Part shown: in pieces, positions 47,201 to 58,585 of the stretch
How the letters are laid out: every line of letters begins with the position of its first letter
Numbering within the stretch: the stretch's first letter is position 1
Assembly: GCF_031143425.1 (NCBI RefSeq)
Contig: NC_090451.1
Coordinates: forward strand, 348,138,339-348,202,338
DNA: 64,000 bases
Origin: Pleurodeles waltl
Taxonomy: Eukaryota > Chordata > Amphibia > Caudata > Salamandridae
Direction of reading: 5' to 3'
Notes under the pieces: generated by a model
Databases searched by the model: none
Told to the model about the DNA's origin: nothing
The model's input: only the letters and a program-made list of their open reading frames with translations
Program-made: the position numbers and the translations under genes

Positions 47201-48549
47201 GACCGGTGCCATTGGCGTCGGATTGTTGGGAACGACTCTGTCATGAGGCCGTGATTTCACCAATTTGAAGCATTTGTGCTATATTAAAGTTTAATCTTTA
47301 AAAAATTCATAACTTTGCTAGTGTATATTGGATTTTTATCATTTCTTTTTTTGTTCAGATAAATATTGGCTATTGTTCTAACCTGGTGTTGAGTCTTTTT
47401 GTAGTGTTTTCACTGTATTACTTTGTGTGTTGGTACAAATACTTGACACATTGTCTCTGTGTTAAGCCTTTCTGCTCATGCCAAGCTACCAAGGTGTTGA
47501 GCGAGGGTTAGCTGGGTGTGTTTCTCCTTTGCCCTGACTAGAGTGAGGGTCCTTGCTTGGACAGGGGGTAACTTGACTGCCAACCAAATACCCCATTTCC
47601 AACAGGCACCAAACTGTCTAGGGTGACATAGGCAAGGGCAAGCCTGGTGTCAGTTTCCTTTGTACGTGCTGCAGGCAGGGTCCATGGGCTGTACTCAGGG
47701 CAGGGATCAGATCTTCTCCAGCCATAATGTCAGGAAGATTCACCACCCTCTACACAAGGCCCCTTTTGTCCCCATGTCTGGAAGGAATACAAACTATTCA
47801 CAGTCATGTGACTCTGGAGACTGGCAGAAAGACACATTTGGTGTAGGCATACAAATGGTAACTTTCTAAAAGTAACTTAAAATCTGCATTTACCACTAAC
47901 AAGGATTTTAAATTACAATTCAAATGGGTGGAAGAAGCATTTCCCTATCAGTTCCTAAACTGAAGTTATCACTTATTAAGTGTAATCCGGTAACCCAGTG
48001 TTTGACTGTGAGAGAGATACCCTTTCCACAGGTAAAACTACTTTAGGAGCTTTTCACTGGAAGCACAATGTAAAACTTAAATACACATATCTCACTATTT
48101 AAATACTGTGCCCCCACTCTATGAGCATTTAGGACATACGTTAGGGGCGACCTATAAGTATTAAAAAGGAGGGTTTAGGCCTGACAAAAAGGTTTATTTT
48201 GCCAGGCGTAAATGGCATTTTAAAACTGCACAACAGGCTGCAGTGACAGGCATTAGACTTGTTTTACAGTGCTACTTTAGTGGGTGGAACAGTGGCTGCT
48301 GCAGCCCACTTGTAGCATTTAATTGTCAGGCCCTGGGTTACATGTAGTGCCATGTACTAGGGACGTACAAGTAAATTAAGTAACCCAATCAGGTGCATAT
48401 AAATTTTACCATGTTAAGTAAGAGAGCACACGCACTCTACAATTGGATAGTAGGGAAATATTGCCAAGAACCCTAATGGCAATAAAAAAGGGTTCAGCAT
48501 AGGAATGCAAAAACCTAGGGTGGCCTTGCAGAAAGGCCCCGGTCCAACA
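44244..48549 (+). mobile_element. LTR-like repeat split by an opposite copy
   Basis: Starts TGTAAGAAATTGGGC and ends GGTCCAACA, with an exact 5-bp duplication CCTTT (44239-44243 and 48550-48554). Removing the nested copy at 45370-47604 leaves about 2.07 kb, collinear with the repeat at 9303-11428. TG..CA ends, a 5-bp duplication and no coding sequence make a solo LTR of a retrotransposon the best reading. No second LTR or internal region is visible. Confidence 0.8.
45370..47604 (-). mobile_element. Nested LTR-like repeat, minus orientation
   Basis: Read on the minus strand it begins TGTTGGAAATGGGG at 47604 and ends CCAGGTCTAACA at 45370. Exact 5-bp duplication GGCAC (45365-45369 and 47605-47609). 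Length 2235 bp, close to the 2216 bp of the copy at 31190. The blocks CCTAAGGTAGGCCCTAGGTA and GGGCCTGCAGCACTG mark the family. Open frames inside have no retroviral or other motif. Confidence 0.85.
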
Positions 48550-49482
48550 CCTTTCATTTTGAAACAGAACGTTTCACATCTGGATGAACAAGGAATAGTA
48601 AAAGTATATCTTATATTTTAAATAGTTCTTGTTGCCTGCTCCTAGTTACTGTTACAAAGTCCACAATTCTTGTTGAATCCACATGGCGAGCAGTGACAAC
48701 TGGTAATTTTTTTAATTGGTGATGCTGAAAGCACTGTCTCTATATTGCACTGAGAGCAGAAAACTAGTGTGTCCAGCTTACCTCAGGTTTGTTTGGAGGG
48801 GTTTATGTATGCAATACTTATTTTTTAAAAAATGGGCAGACACAACCAATATGACACGTCAATCACACTGTACAAACTGCCCCTACATAGAACAGATACA
48901 GCCTTGTAATGACAAACTACAAATGTCCTTCAATGAGAAAAGGCACATCCCAGAAATAGCAGAGTGCAAGATTCCCTCTCAAAAAACAAAAGAGAGCAGA
49001 CATTGCAGTGCAAGCTTCTCTGGAAAAAAGGTTGAACATGGGAAGCAGAAGTGCAAGCTTCCCTTCACATAAACCACAGCACAGTCCATAATAAAACAGT
49101 GCATGTTTCCTTCACGAAGAACTGGTTTGGCAGGGTAAATAAAGCACAGTTTTCCCACTCAGTATACCTACAGCACAGACAGCAGGAGAGTAATCACCCT
49201 GACCACAGACCAGGTATACAGCAGCAGAGGAGGCAGAAATCTAAACTTTCCTCACAACAGGTGAAGTGTGGCAATAGCATAGTGTAAACATCCTACACAG
49301 AGTACAGGTACAGGCTGTGGAGAGTGCAAGTTCCCTCACAATGAGGTACCCCATGTTAAAAGCAGTGCAAACGTTAATCATAAAAGCATTGGGAGGAGCA
49401 ATGAACATTTCTTCTACACAGGACAGGTACTGCATGGACAGCAGGAAGTGCAAGAGAGCCCAGCAGACAAAATGCAGTAAAC
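48550..49482. other. No gene recognised
   Basis: Short irregular ~90-130 bp similarities (GTGCAAG..TTCC, ACACAG..ACAG words around 48960-49450) hint at a degenerate tandem structure. No gene. Confidence 0.4.
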
Positions 49483-49570
49483 TATTGTTTTATTTTTCAT
49501 CTGCTGGCTCGTAGCCAGGGGAGACGGTGCTCCTCTGCCATTGCGGAGGAGCAAGCTCTGGCAGACTCAA
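49483..49570. repeat. Fragment of repeat Z
   Basis: GTTTTATTTTTCATCTGCTG followed by GGCTCGTAGCCAGGGG and a CTCCTCTGCCATTGCGGAGGAG hairpin, matching one side of the repeat at 26948. Confidence 0.55.
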
Positions 49571-51430
49571 TATGTACTCTCAGGTCCAAGGCTGATGGTG
49601 AAGGAGCATGTGAACGCCTCTGCTTTGACCACTAGCCTCAGACTTTGTTGCAAGCCTCTATTGTGAGTCACAGCTAGTCCTTCTCTCAGATGCTGGCACA
49701 CAACTAGTGCTGCCACACATCAGGCAATAAATTCAACAGACAAACAATGCACTAGGCTTGGTTTGGTTGAAGCACATGCAGTGTACATATTTAGAGCAGT
49801 TGCCTAACTCTAAAGACGACACACCATGTCATGCGGCTCTTTCTGTAATACAGATAGCACTGGCACACATATAGCACCAGCAAATCACCAGAGGGTGTTC
49901 CTTCATTTGCATGGGGGAATGGCCCCATGCAAATGAAAGAATCCCTTTGCCATGTCAGATGAACATTGGTCTACACTCCATCCCATTCCCTACCTAAGTG
50001 ACACTGACAGACCTTCAGCCTCATGTGAACTCTACGCTGGCCAAACACATCACAGGGCAGGCTTTGGTCAGTATGGCCAGTAGATTCCTCCCCACCCTAT
50101 GATCTGTTGAGAAAGGTGGAGATTCTCCCTCACTGATTCAAATACAGTCTTAGGAAGCACAGGTTGAAGCTTAAAGCACTGGGCTGTGTGCAATCAGTGA
50201 GTCTCCAGTACGTCACTTCGGGGGTGGTTCTATGACATTACAGACTATAAAGAGCTAGGGAGGAAATAACAAAAGCCCAGCAAAAGCTGAGATGTGCCTT
50301 AAAAATACCTTGACTGCCTAACCTCAGAGTGACTATCATTATAGCGGAGCATCAAAATTGGTACATTAAAAAAATAGGAGGCAAGAAGTAGCAAAAAGGG
50401 TGGAGACCTAACTCACCTATTAACAAGCTGCTACTTATGGTGAGGAGTGTGTCACTACTGTTCTGTTACCAATGTTATCAGTGAAGATCTTTATTAGCAC
50501 CCTAAGTGGAAATACAGTATATCATTGTGAATTCAACTGACAAACTGCTGCTGTGGTAAGCTGACTTTTGACTTAGCATGTTTTATTTGTTTCTGAAATT
50601 GTTGAGGAAGGAACGCGTGAAGTTATAGAAAATGGAGCCACATTTGAGTTTAGTAAATCACTGTCCACAATTTCCATGAAAAATGTGAGAAACTGTTTTC
50701 TCTCATGGACTATACATCAATTACTAGAAATGAGTTAATATTTTTGACTTTCTGAAATGGCCTTCAAATGTATCAAAATTCCAAAAAATAATGTAGAAGC
50801 ATCAATAAATATTTTGCATTTTGAACAAAATTTCCAATACCCCAGTAATTAAATATGCTGGCCTTTAATCATATACATTGTAGCTTAAACATTAAAGTGG
50901 TAGGGACATGGGAGATATGAGTAAAGATCGATGATGAGTGTGCGTAAATAACATAGGCTGACAGCATAGTGACAATTGTTGAACCTTTGGCAGGTAGTCC
51001 CTCTAATGATTCTGGCTAGAGGAGCTGGCCTTATTTGTTGCCCAGGCTGTGAGCTTGGAAATGGGACAACACAATCAAATTGAAAGGACTCCCAGAGATG
51101 ACACTTCATCCTACCTCCCTGGAATCCACAAATGTGGGAAGGCAATAAATAGCCGGTGAAAAATCAAAATCTCATCCCCTGAGACCTTTCTGCCTCTACT
51201 GTGAATTTGCAGTTGGTTGAAATAAGTGTGGTCTCTGCCGTTCGTTCTTGTGGAAGATGTGCAGATGTAATAAGTACTGACTTTTCTTATAGATTTTGTA
51301 TTGCTGCCTTTGAGGGCACAGGAAATCCTACAGAATGAGATTTCTTGCCCCTCATGCTATCTTCTGTTTCAGGTAATGTGTAGCATCCATCGGCCTTATC
51401 CACTATCACTCTTGAGGCTTCTTCTCTGTC
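49571..51430. other. No gene recognised, except one repeat segment
   Basis: At 49835-49945 a ~110-bp segment (TTTCTGTAATACAGATAGCA to CATTTGC..) is an inverted copy of part of the repeat near 51895-52020. The rest is unassigned. Confidence 0.5.
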
Positions 51431-52105
51431 TGGAGCCCTATTACACATAGGGCACACTTTTTCTGTTTGCATCCCAGCATACCTTAAAACAGCTGTGACG
51501 GGTACAAACAGAGGAAAGTGTGCCCTATTATATTGAATGTGCAGTCCCCAGGACAGCCACAAACTTGCGCTGCCTTGGGGCAGCACATTTAGGTGAAAAA
51601 CAAGTGGCTTTGAAGAAACCGCTCTGTGTTTCGCTGTGCAGAGGGCAGCCCATCTGCATTTTTAAGGGGGTTTGTAGATCCCCATGCAGGTGGGTGCAGT
51701 GAGTGACTGCACCCTCCTGCACGGGGATGTCTGGGGGATCCATAGGATCCCCTTCCTCCTCCAGAGGGCTGCCATCAAAGGGTGCGCTGACAGTATGCCA
51801 CTTCTTAGGTGGCACACTGTCAGTACACCCCCTCACAGCTTCTTTGCCTCTGCACCTGCATCTATAATACAGCGCAGGTGCAAAGGGAAAGGGATTCTGT
51901 CATTTGCATGGGGTCATGCCCCCATGCAAATGAAGGAACACCCTCTGGTGATTTGCTGGCACTATATGTGTATGCCAGTGCTATCTGTATTACAGAAAGA
52001 GTCACACAAGTGTTTGCAGCCCTTTCTGTAATACCACAGTGCTCCGGAGGCATGCAAAGCTGACGTACATGCCCGTTGCACTCCCTGGGTACTTATATAA
52101 TACAG
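51431..52105. repeat. Palindrome-rich interspersed repeat W
   Basis: Contains an inverted pair AGGGCACACTTTTTCTGTTTG (about 51449; written with 21 bases, of which the last is the first paired G) matched by AAACAGAGGAAAGTGTGCCCT near 51505-51527, a perfect 13-bp palindrome at 51901-51932, and paired TTTCTGTAATAC/GTATTACAGAAA words. The segment 51895-52020 recurs inverted at 49835-49945. No gene. Probably a MITE-like or hairpin-rich short element. Confidence 0.5.
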
Positions 52106-52635
52106 CCCCTGATGTTCCATGAACCATCAGCTCAGGACATGGTCCAGGCCTCTGTTGAGAGATCCCCTTATACACTTCCTTTTTCAGATGACCACCATAT
52201 ACATGGACCAGTCAAAGGAAATAGTGGATATTGTGTCCCATTGAGAAACTGTGCATGCCGCTGAATAGCAACCTTCTGACAAGCATGCACTCAGTGATGG
52301 AAAGAATGAGGGATACCACCCGTTCTATTGACACATCAGTCCATGCATGATTAGTGATCAATGCTTTCGCTATGTCTGTGTACAGTCCAAACTGCAGTCT
52401 CATACTTCTTGGGTCTTCCATAATACTTGAGTCTCAGCAGACCCTATCGTCCATCCTGGTAAGTGCCATGGACTTGGGTGACCACCTCTGTATTACAGAC
52501 TCAAATTATATAATGGACCCAAGGACTACTGCTTGCATACAATCAGAGGGTCCCTATTGCCATTTCAAAAATAGTTTAAAAATGTATGAGGAAAGAAAAC
52601 AGGGCTCACACAATGAACATGGCATTCCTCACTTA
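52106..52635. other. No gene recognised
   Basis: No supported feature. Confidence 0.5.
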
Positions 52636-52703
52636 GGGCCATATGTACGAACACATTTTCCCATTGACACAGAATGGGAAAAACCCTTTAGTACATCTGG
52701 CCC
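52636..52703. mobile_element. 68-bp Harbinger-type MITE
   Basis: GGGCCATATGTAC at the left and GTACATCTGGCCC at the right form inverted ends around ACATTTTCCCATT..AATGGGAAAAACCC. Flanked by TTA on both sides (52633-52635 and 52704-52706), the classical Harbinger target. One of the smallest elements that can be delimited here. Confidence 0.85.
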
Positions 52704-53405
52704 TTAGTTAGCTACTACTATGTACGCCCTTGTGCAGAATTTAGAAAGTTAAGAGATTTTGGGTGCAAATTATACAATGTGTGCACTTAAAAACAAATGC
52801 CATAAAAAGTCACATAAAATGTGATGCTTCTTGATCAAAACGTAATAAACGCATTTGTCGAATACTGTTGTCATCATGTGAAAAGCTTCACATTACATAC
52901 TTACTCTAAACATAAAGCGCCTTTGAACCAAAAGACACGTACATAGAAGCTGACTAGATGATGGATGAATGTAATGTCAATACATTTTAAACTGTCCCCA
53001 TATGATCAACATGTCTGTGGCACGCTGTTCATATGCCCAATATGTTTATATATCGCCTATCAATAATTCATATGTATTGCCTGAACAGTTTAAAATATGC
53101 AGAGATAATATCCACTGCCATAACATATTTTGGTCTAGTCACACTGTGCCCTGGATACATAACTATTATTAACTCTAGCTTACAATTCAATATTATATTG
53201 TGTCATAATATCTTTAAGTGCTTTCCTATTGTCAATTTCCTATTGTCATTTATATCCTGGTGGATGGCCTGTTGTCCTGCAACTGCGATGGTGTGAACTA
53301 ATCTGTCTCCCTGGATTAGGTACAAATGACTGCCAAGCTGGCGGTCATTTATAAAGCATTGGCTGGAACCACCATGACAGCAGTTCCTGTCTGAGGTTTT
53401 TACAC
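52704..53405. other. No gene recognised
   Basis: AT-rich; GCCAAGCTGGCGGTCATTTAT near 53333 recalls Harbinger ends, but no element can be delimited. Confidence 0.4.
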
Positions 53406-53448
53406 TTTGGTGCAGGGCTCCGTCAACATGGCGGAGCCCTGCACCAAA
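53406..53448. repeat. Perfect 17-bp hairpin
   Basis: TTTGGTGCAGGGCTCCG (53406-53422) is followed after 9 bases by its exact reverse complement CGGAGCCCTGCACCAAA (53432-53448). It may be the core of a short MITE. No TSD is assigned. Confidence 0.8.
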
Positions 53449-55189
53449 CTGTATATTTTTTTATTTTCAAAAAAGAAACGCTCCCCTCACCATGGAGTCT
53501 TCTTACATACTGAAGTGAGCATTTATCAGTTTTCACTGCCCCTTCCCACCGGAGTCGTCCTCGAAGTGACGGGCAGTGAAAACTGACCTCTAATTCCCTT
53601 CATCTAAATTAGGTGGGCAGAACCACAGGTGTACCTTAGGTAGCCCTTACACCACAGGACCGTCAAAGGGGTTTAATCACAGCAGGGATGGAGTAGTCTC
53701 TACCATGATTAAACCAAAGTCCACCTGAATCTAAATTTGTGGGCAGGCCACATTCTCGACAGCATTGAAACTCCATCACCGTTACGAGGAGTATCCTTAC
53801 TGCCAAGATTAAATCAGGCCTTTAGGCTATTAAATTGTTTTGTATTCTGTATCATGTAAGAATTAGCAGGGGGCAGAATGTTGCTGTCAGAATTACCAGG
53901 CACAATATGCGAATATTTTGTACTCTAGGCAAAGTGGCAAGGACCAACCCCTTTACTAGCAGAAGGGCGCAATTGGGAAATCTATGACCCCTTGAAGGTG
54001 GTGCCCTATGAGGCTGCCTAATGTTAACTTAATGTACCACTGCCCCTTACAATATATGCTGTTTGCAAGCTAATGTGATCTGAGTAGTAGATATCTTGAC
54101 TTAGTCCACAAAATCTCCTTGTATATTATTTATCAATGATGCTATCCCATTTAAATGAGAACATTGCTTTTTGTTTCAAACTGTAAGGACCCAGAAATCT
54201 TGATACATTTTGTTATATTTGTTTTCTGAAAACAGCAATCAGGAAGTTTAAAAATCTAAACCAGTATATATCTAATAATAATGAGTCTTTGCTCTGCTCA
54301 CCATAGGGGTTTCCATTACTTTTGACATGCTCTTCGGTGATTGCCTTTCGTATGTGATTCGCCCATTTCCTCGGGTGCAACATGCTGCACCTATGTAGTT
54401 AGTTACTGGTTGGCCAGTTCTGACAATGCTAGCTGCCAGCATAGGGATCCTGTAGAAATTCGAAAAGAAGAAAATCTAGGGAGGAGTTTGAAATAGTTAT
54501 CAGGATTTTATAACTCTACACTGCACTTTGTTTTTTAAACCCATCTTTGTGTGCACTCACCTTCAGAGTGATACCAGCATTTCACACCCATCTTAGCTCT
54601 TGTGGTGCTTAAGTACATCAGTAAGATAGCCTAACTTTAAAGGGCTCAGTATATGCATGATATTTGCATAGGTGAAAGTTCCAGTGCTCGGTGACCTCTG
54701 AAGGTCAAGTGCAGCAAGATCATAGGTCTCTAGTCATCATACGATCTGCCTGTCCATAATGTGTGCTGATTCTGAGCCAAAAGCTTGCAGGTGCCTTCCT
54801 TGCAGTGGCTTCAAAATGGAGCCTGGACAGTGTTCTCACAGTAGTTGTGGAAAGTGCTACCTTTCTCGTGCCAGTAAACCAAATGCATGCTTTGAAGCAC
54901 GCGCTTCTTGCTGGGTACGTGCAACTCTCCTGGCAGCAGATTCACTTGGCTGAAATGCAGGACCGGTGCTAGACAAGGGCATTGTGGGCAGCTGCCCAGG
55001 GCCCCGTACCTTCTGACTGTGACTGGACCAGTCCATCACCTTTTTAAAAAGTCATCAGTTCTACGAGTTCCAGGTGGGCATCCCTCTCCCTTGGGCCTTA
55101 CAGCCTTGGTGCAGCATGTGAGGCCCAATAACGGGGCCTCCCTATCCTAGGCCCTGCAGCCATGACCCCTGATAACGTGTCCCACCTTT
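53449..55189. other. No gene recognised
   Basis: No supported feature. Confidence 0.45.
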
Positions 55190-56011
55190 GATAATTTAAC
55201 TGACACAGGGACTCGTTTTAGGTCAATGAACCTTTTGAACCTGATTGGAGACTCCTTAGGACGAGATATCTATTTAACATCTCAATTAATTTATTGATAG
55301 CCTCATCAATATTCACAATAACAAATGAATCAAGCTAATCAATAACATTTAATAAGAATCAAACACACCATGAACTTTCAGCCATGACTAACCACACAAA
55401 CCTAGTAAGAGTTAGGATATTTATTCCCTATTAGTTACAACCTAATATCATATTTATTAGCCTTAATATCATTAAGCACATCAAAACCACTACAATATCG
55501 CAACTCGAATAAGATTTTAGCAGAGCATAGATCATGAACATTAGAACAAAGCAAGACGTTAACATGAATCAACTTTAGCAGAGTATCATTAGCACGTTAT
55601 TCAACAAAGCAAGAATTCAGTCATTTGTCTATTTGCATCCGAATTTAGTGAACTCCTTAACTAACCTCGAATTAGCATCAGCATGTTGGGCTTCATGCAA
55701 AACAATTTAGCAACATGAATTTGGAAAACATCTGACTATGGCCTCTATCAAAGAGCAGTTGGTACCTAGAAAGAAAAGGCAAACAGACAATTACAATATA
55801 TCATCAGATAGTTACCCATCCAAATGGGTCAGCATACAGCGTCAGTCTTCATCCTTAGGACATCAGTTGATTCGCCATCAGCCAGGATAAAACAGCAAAG
55901 TCTCAGCATGGCAGAGTAAGAAGGAACTCTTCCCTCATAAGGAGGAGAAGTAAGTATCGGGCAACGCAGGAAGGTGAGGATGGTTTAGGGTATCAGACAG
56001 CTAAAGACAAA
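55190..56011. repeat. Interspersed repeat Y, copy next to Harbinger C
   Basis: Collinear with 13618-14265. Shared blocks: AGCATGTTGGGCTTCATGCA, TTTGGAAAACATCTG, GCAGTTGGTACCTAGAAA, AAAAGGCAAACAGAC. It is interrupted at 56012 by Harbinger copy C, so the rest lies outside the window. Confidence 0.6.
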
Positions 56012-56611
56012 GGCGGTCATTACAACATTGGCAGTAAAAGCTGCTTACCGCCGTGCAGAAGACTGACAACACACCGCTGCGGCGGCGGAAATCCGCCACA
56101 GCTATTATGACCCACAGCACGGAATCCGCCAAAATTCAGACACCCACACAAGTCCGCCCCACCAAAGGTCAGTGATAAACTGGCGAAAACAAATCCTCCA
56201 CTGTCACGCCAACAGAAATATGCCGACACTATCACGACCCACGAATCCACGAAGCGGTCTTTCAACCGCGGTATTCCATTGGCGGTGCACACCACAGCAC
56301 TCGAAATACACGCACATTTACAAAACACAACCACATTGGACAATTCCAAATACACACACCTGATACACATACACACACCACTCCCACACACTCAATACAA
56401 TATAAAACACACACCCACATCACCCACAAACCCCTACGACCACAATTACTGAGAGAAGGCCAGAGAGAGACACCACCATCAACAATACTAGCATCCACAG
56501 GCACACAACACCATAACCCACATAACTTCTACGCACCTCACACTACACACCACTACATATCAGCACACTTATCACCCCACACACCACCCCACACATCACC
56601 TACACTACCCC

Positions 56612-58111
56612 ATGGCATGGAAAAGACACCCCAGGTTCTCGGAGGAGGAGCTCAGGGTCATGGTGGAGGGAATCGTCCGGGTAGAGCCACAGCTATTCGG
56701 AGCACAGGTGCAGCACACCGCCATAGCTAGGAAGATGGAGCTATGGCGAAGAATAGTGGACAGTGTCAACGCAGTGTGACAGCACCCAAGAAATCGGGAC
56801 GACATCAGGAAGAGGAGGAACGACCTACGGGGGAAGGTGCATTCCGTGGTCTCAAGACACCACCTTGCGGTTCAGGGGACTGGTGGCGGACCCCCACAAC
56901 TAACAACATGGGAGGAGCCGGTCTTGGTGATTCTGCATCCTGAGGGCCTCGCAGGAGAAAGTGGAGGAATGGAATCTGGAAAGTCAAATCTTAACTATTA
57001 CATCCCCCACCCTACCTGCATGCCAGCACATACCCCCACCCTCACCCCCATCACTCTAACTCCTCACAAATGTCCCAACATCACATCCTAACACCAAGCC
57101 CTGCATGCAACAACAAAGCATGGACACACATCACTAAAGCATACCCACTGCACGTACCCATACACCCCCCTAAACCATCATCACACAAGGTCCCAAACAG
57201 GAATGCAAGCACTGGGGTACACGGTCACCCACCTATTGCACACCATGGCACACACAGATGTAATAAACATCCTTTTATACCCCTGCAGGACCCCTACCCA
57301 ATGTCACCGGACAGGAGGGTCCACACATGTCCACACCACCAACAGAAGAGGCCCACAGTGATGCCAGCACCTCTGTCCAACTGGATCTAGATGACCAGCC
57401 CGGCCCATCGGGGACCTCTGGACAGTCGGTTCCCCTCACCTAGTCACAGGCCACCACAGACCTTCCCCCCTCTGGAAACACCAGCACAGCACCCACACAG
57501 CAGGCCCATACCTCGGTCCCCAGGACACGGCAATCAGCAGTGTGTTCACCACTACAGGGAACCCAGGCTAACCCACCACCCCAACAACAACAGGGACCTG
57601 GGGGCAGTGGTAGTGGGCACACGATCCAGGGGACGGAGGCCCAGGAACACAGGGGAACTGGGATGGCTGCTGTGCGACAGGGGGCAGACAGGCCCAGGGA
57701 ACCCACTCTCCACGAGGCCCTCTCCAACATCATGGGAGCCTACCACCACTCCCAGGAGACGATGGCAACGGTACTGGCCAAGTATCAGGAGACCCAGCGC
57801 CTGCAAGAGGAACAGTATTCGGGCTTCAGGGAGGAACTCAGAGCCATCAATTCCACCCTGGGCACCATCGTAGGGATGCTGAAGATAGTACTCAACACCA
57901 GGAGGGACACTGTGGCACTACAAGGGGCCCCTGACACTAGCATGGACGATGACCTGCCCACCACCTCCGCCGGCGCTAATGGACAGGAGGCACCGCACAG
58001 GACCACCACACCAGCACCCCACCCCCTGCAGAGGGAGAACCACCTCGCAAACGGTCCCTGAGATCCAGGACAAAGACAGAGAACGATGCCAAGACCCCCG
58101 CCAAGAAATGA
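56612..58111 (+). pseudogene. Harbinger gene 1: NAIF1-like Myb/SANT protein (copy C)
   Basis: Exon 1 opens MAWKRHPRFSEEEL at 56612, in frame into the Myb/SANT-like domain, which shows that the extra base of copy B is a lesion. Here the damage lies elsewhere: a TGA at 56777-56779 within the domain, a Trp-to-Arg change in the third helix (RKRRNDL against RKRWNDL), and a donor changed from GTAAGT to GAAAGT at 56979. The CCCTGCAG acceptor (exon 2 from 57289) is intact. Exon 2 has a TAG at about 57441, the coiled-coil-like HEALSNIMGAYHHSQETMA region, and one base missing near 57995 that shifts the basic tail. The intact ancestor probably had about 400 residues. Nuclear DNA binding is inferred from the family. 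Confidence 0.75.
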
Positions 58112-58297
58112 GACCACCCTGAATGTCATCCTACTGTCCCACTTTGTCACCCTGTCCATCCTTAAACTGCCCCAGCTCCACTTCCTATGCCCATTAGGGC
58201 AATGCACCTGTGAGACTGATAGACTGGACTCTGCCATGGACATTCCTCCGCCATCACCCCTCACCATTTTGCTACCCCCTCCAATATTGAGCACTTA

Positions 58298-58303
58298 AAT
58301 AAA
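58298..58303 (+). terminator. Possible poly(A) signal of gene 1 (copy C)
   Basis: AATAAA about 190 bp after the gene 1 stop. In copy B the same place reads CATAAA. It lies between the convergent ends of genes 1 and 2. Confidence 0.4.
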
Positions 58304-58585
58304 CACCCTTGAAGCACAAAACAATCTGGAGTAGGTCTGTGATTTCGGAATAGTGTATTAGCAATTACTTTACAAAAAGCTCTTTCATTTGTAATGTCAA
58401 CGTACCTATGTCACACAGCTGTAGTCCATGAGAAATCAAAGCAGATGTCACACATTGGGACCCACATCTGTGAAATCATAAGGGAAAGTGACAACTCAGT
58501 AACCATACACTGGGTGAAAACGACAGACAGTAGAGAGGTAGTAGTGTTTAAGTACATGTAGTTGGCAGGTTTGTATTCTTGTGTT

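Noticed and set aside
46552..47263. Two overlapping frames of 158 and 230 codons as a host gene
   Set aside because: They lie inside the LTR-like repeat 45370-47604, have no recognisable domain, and the family's other copies do not keep them open.
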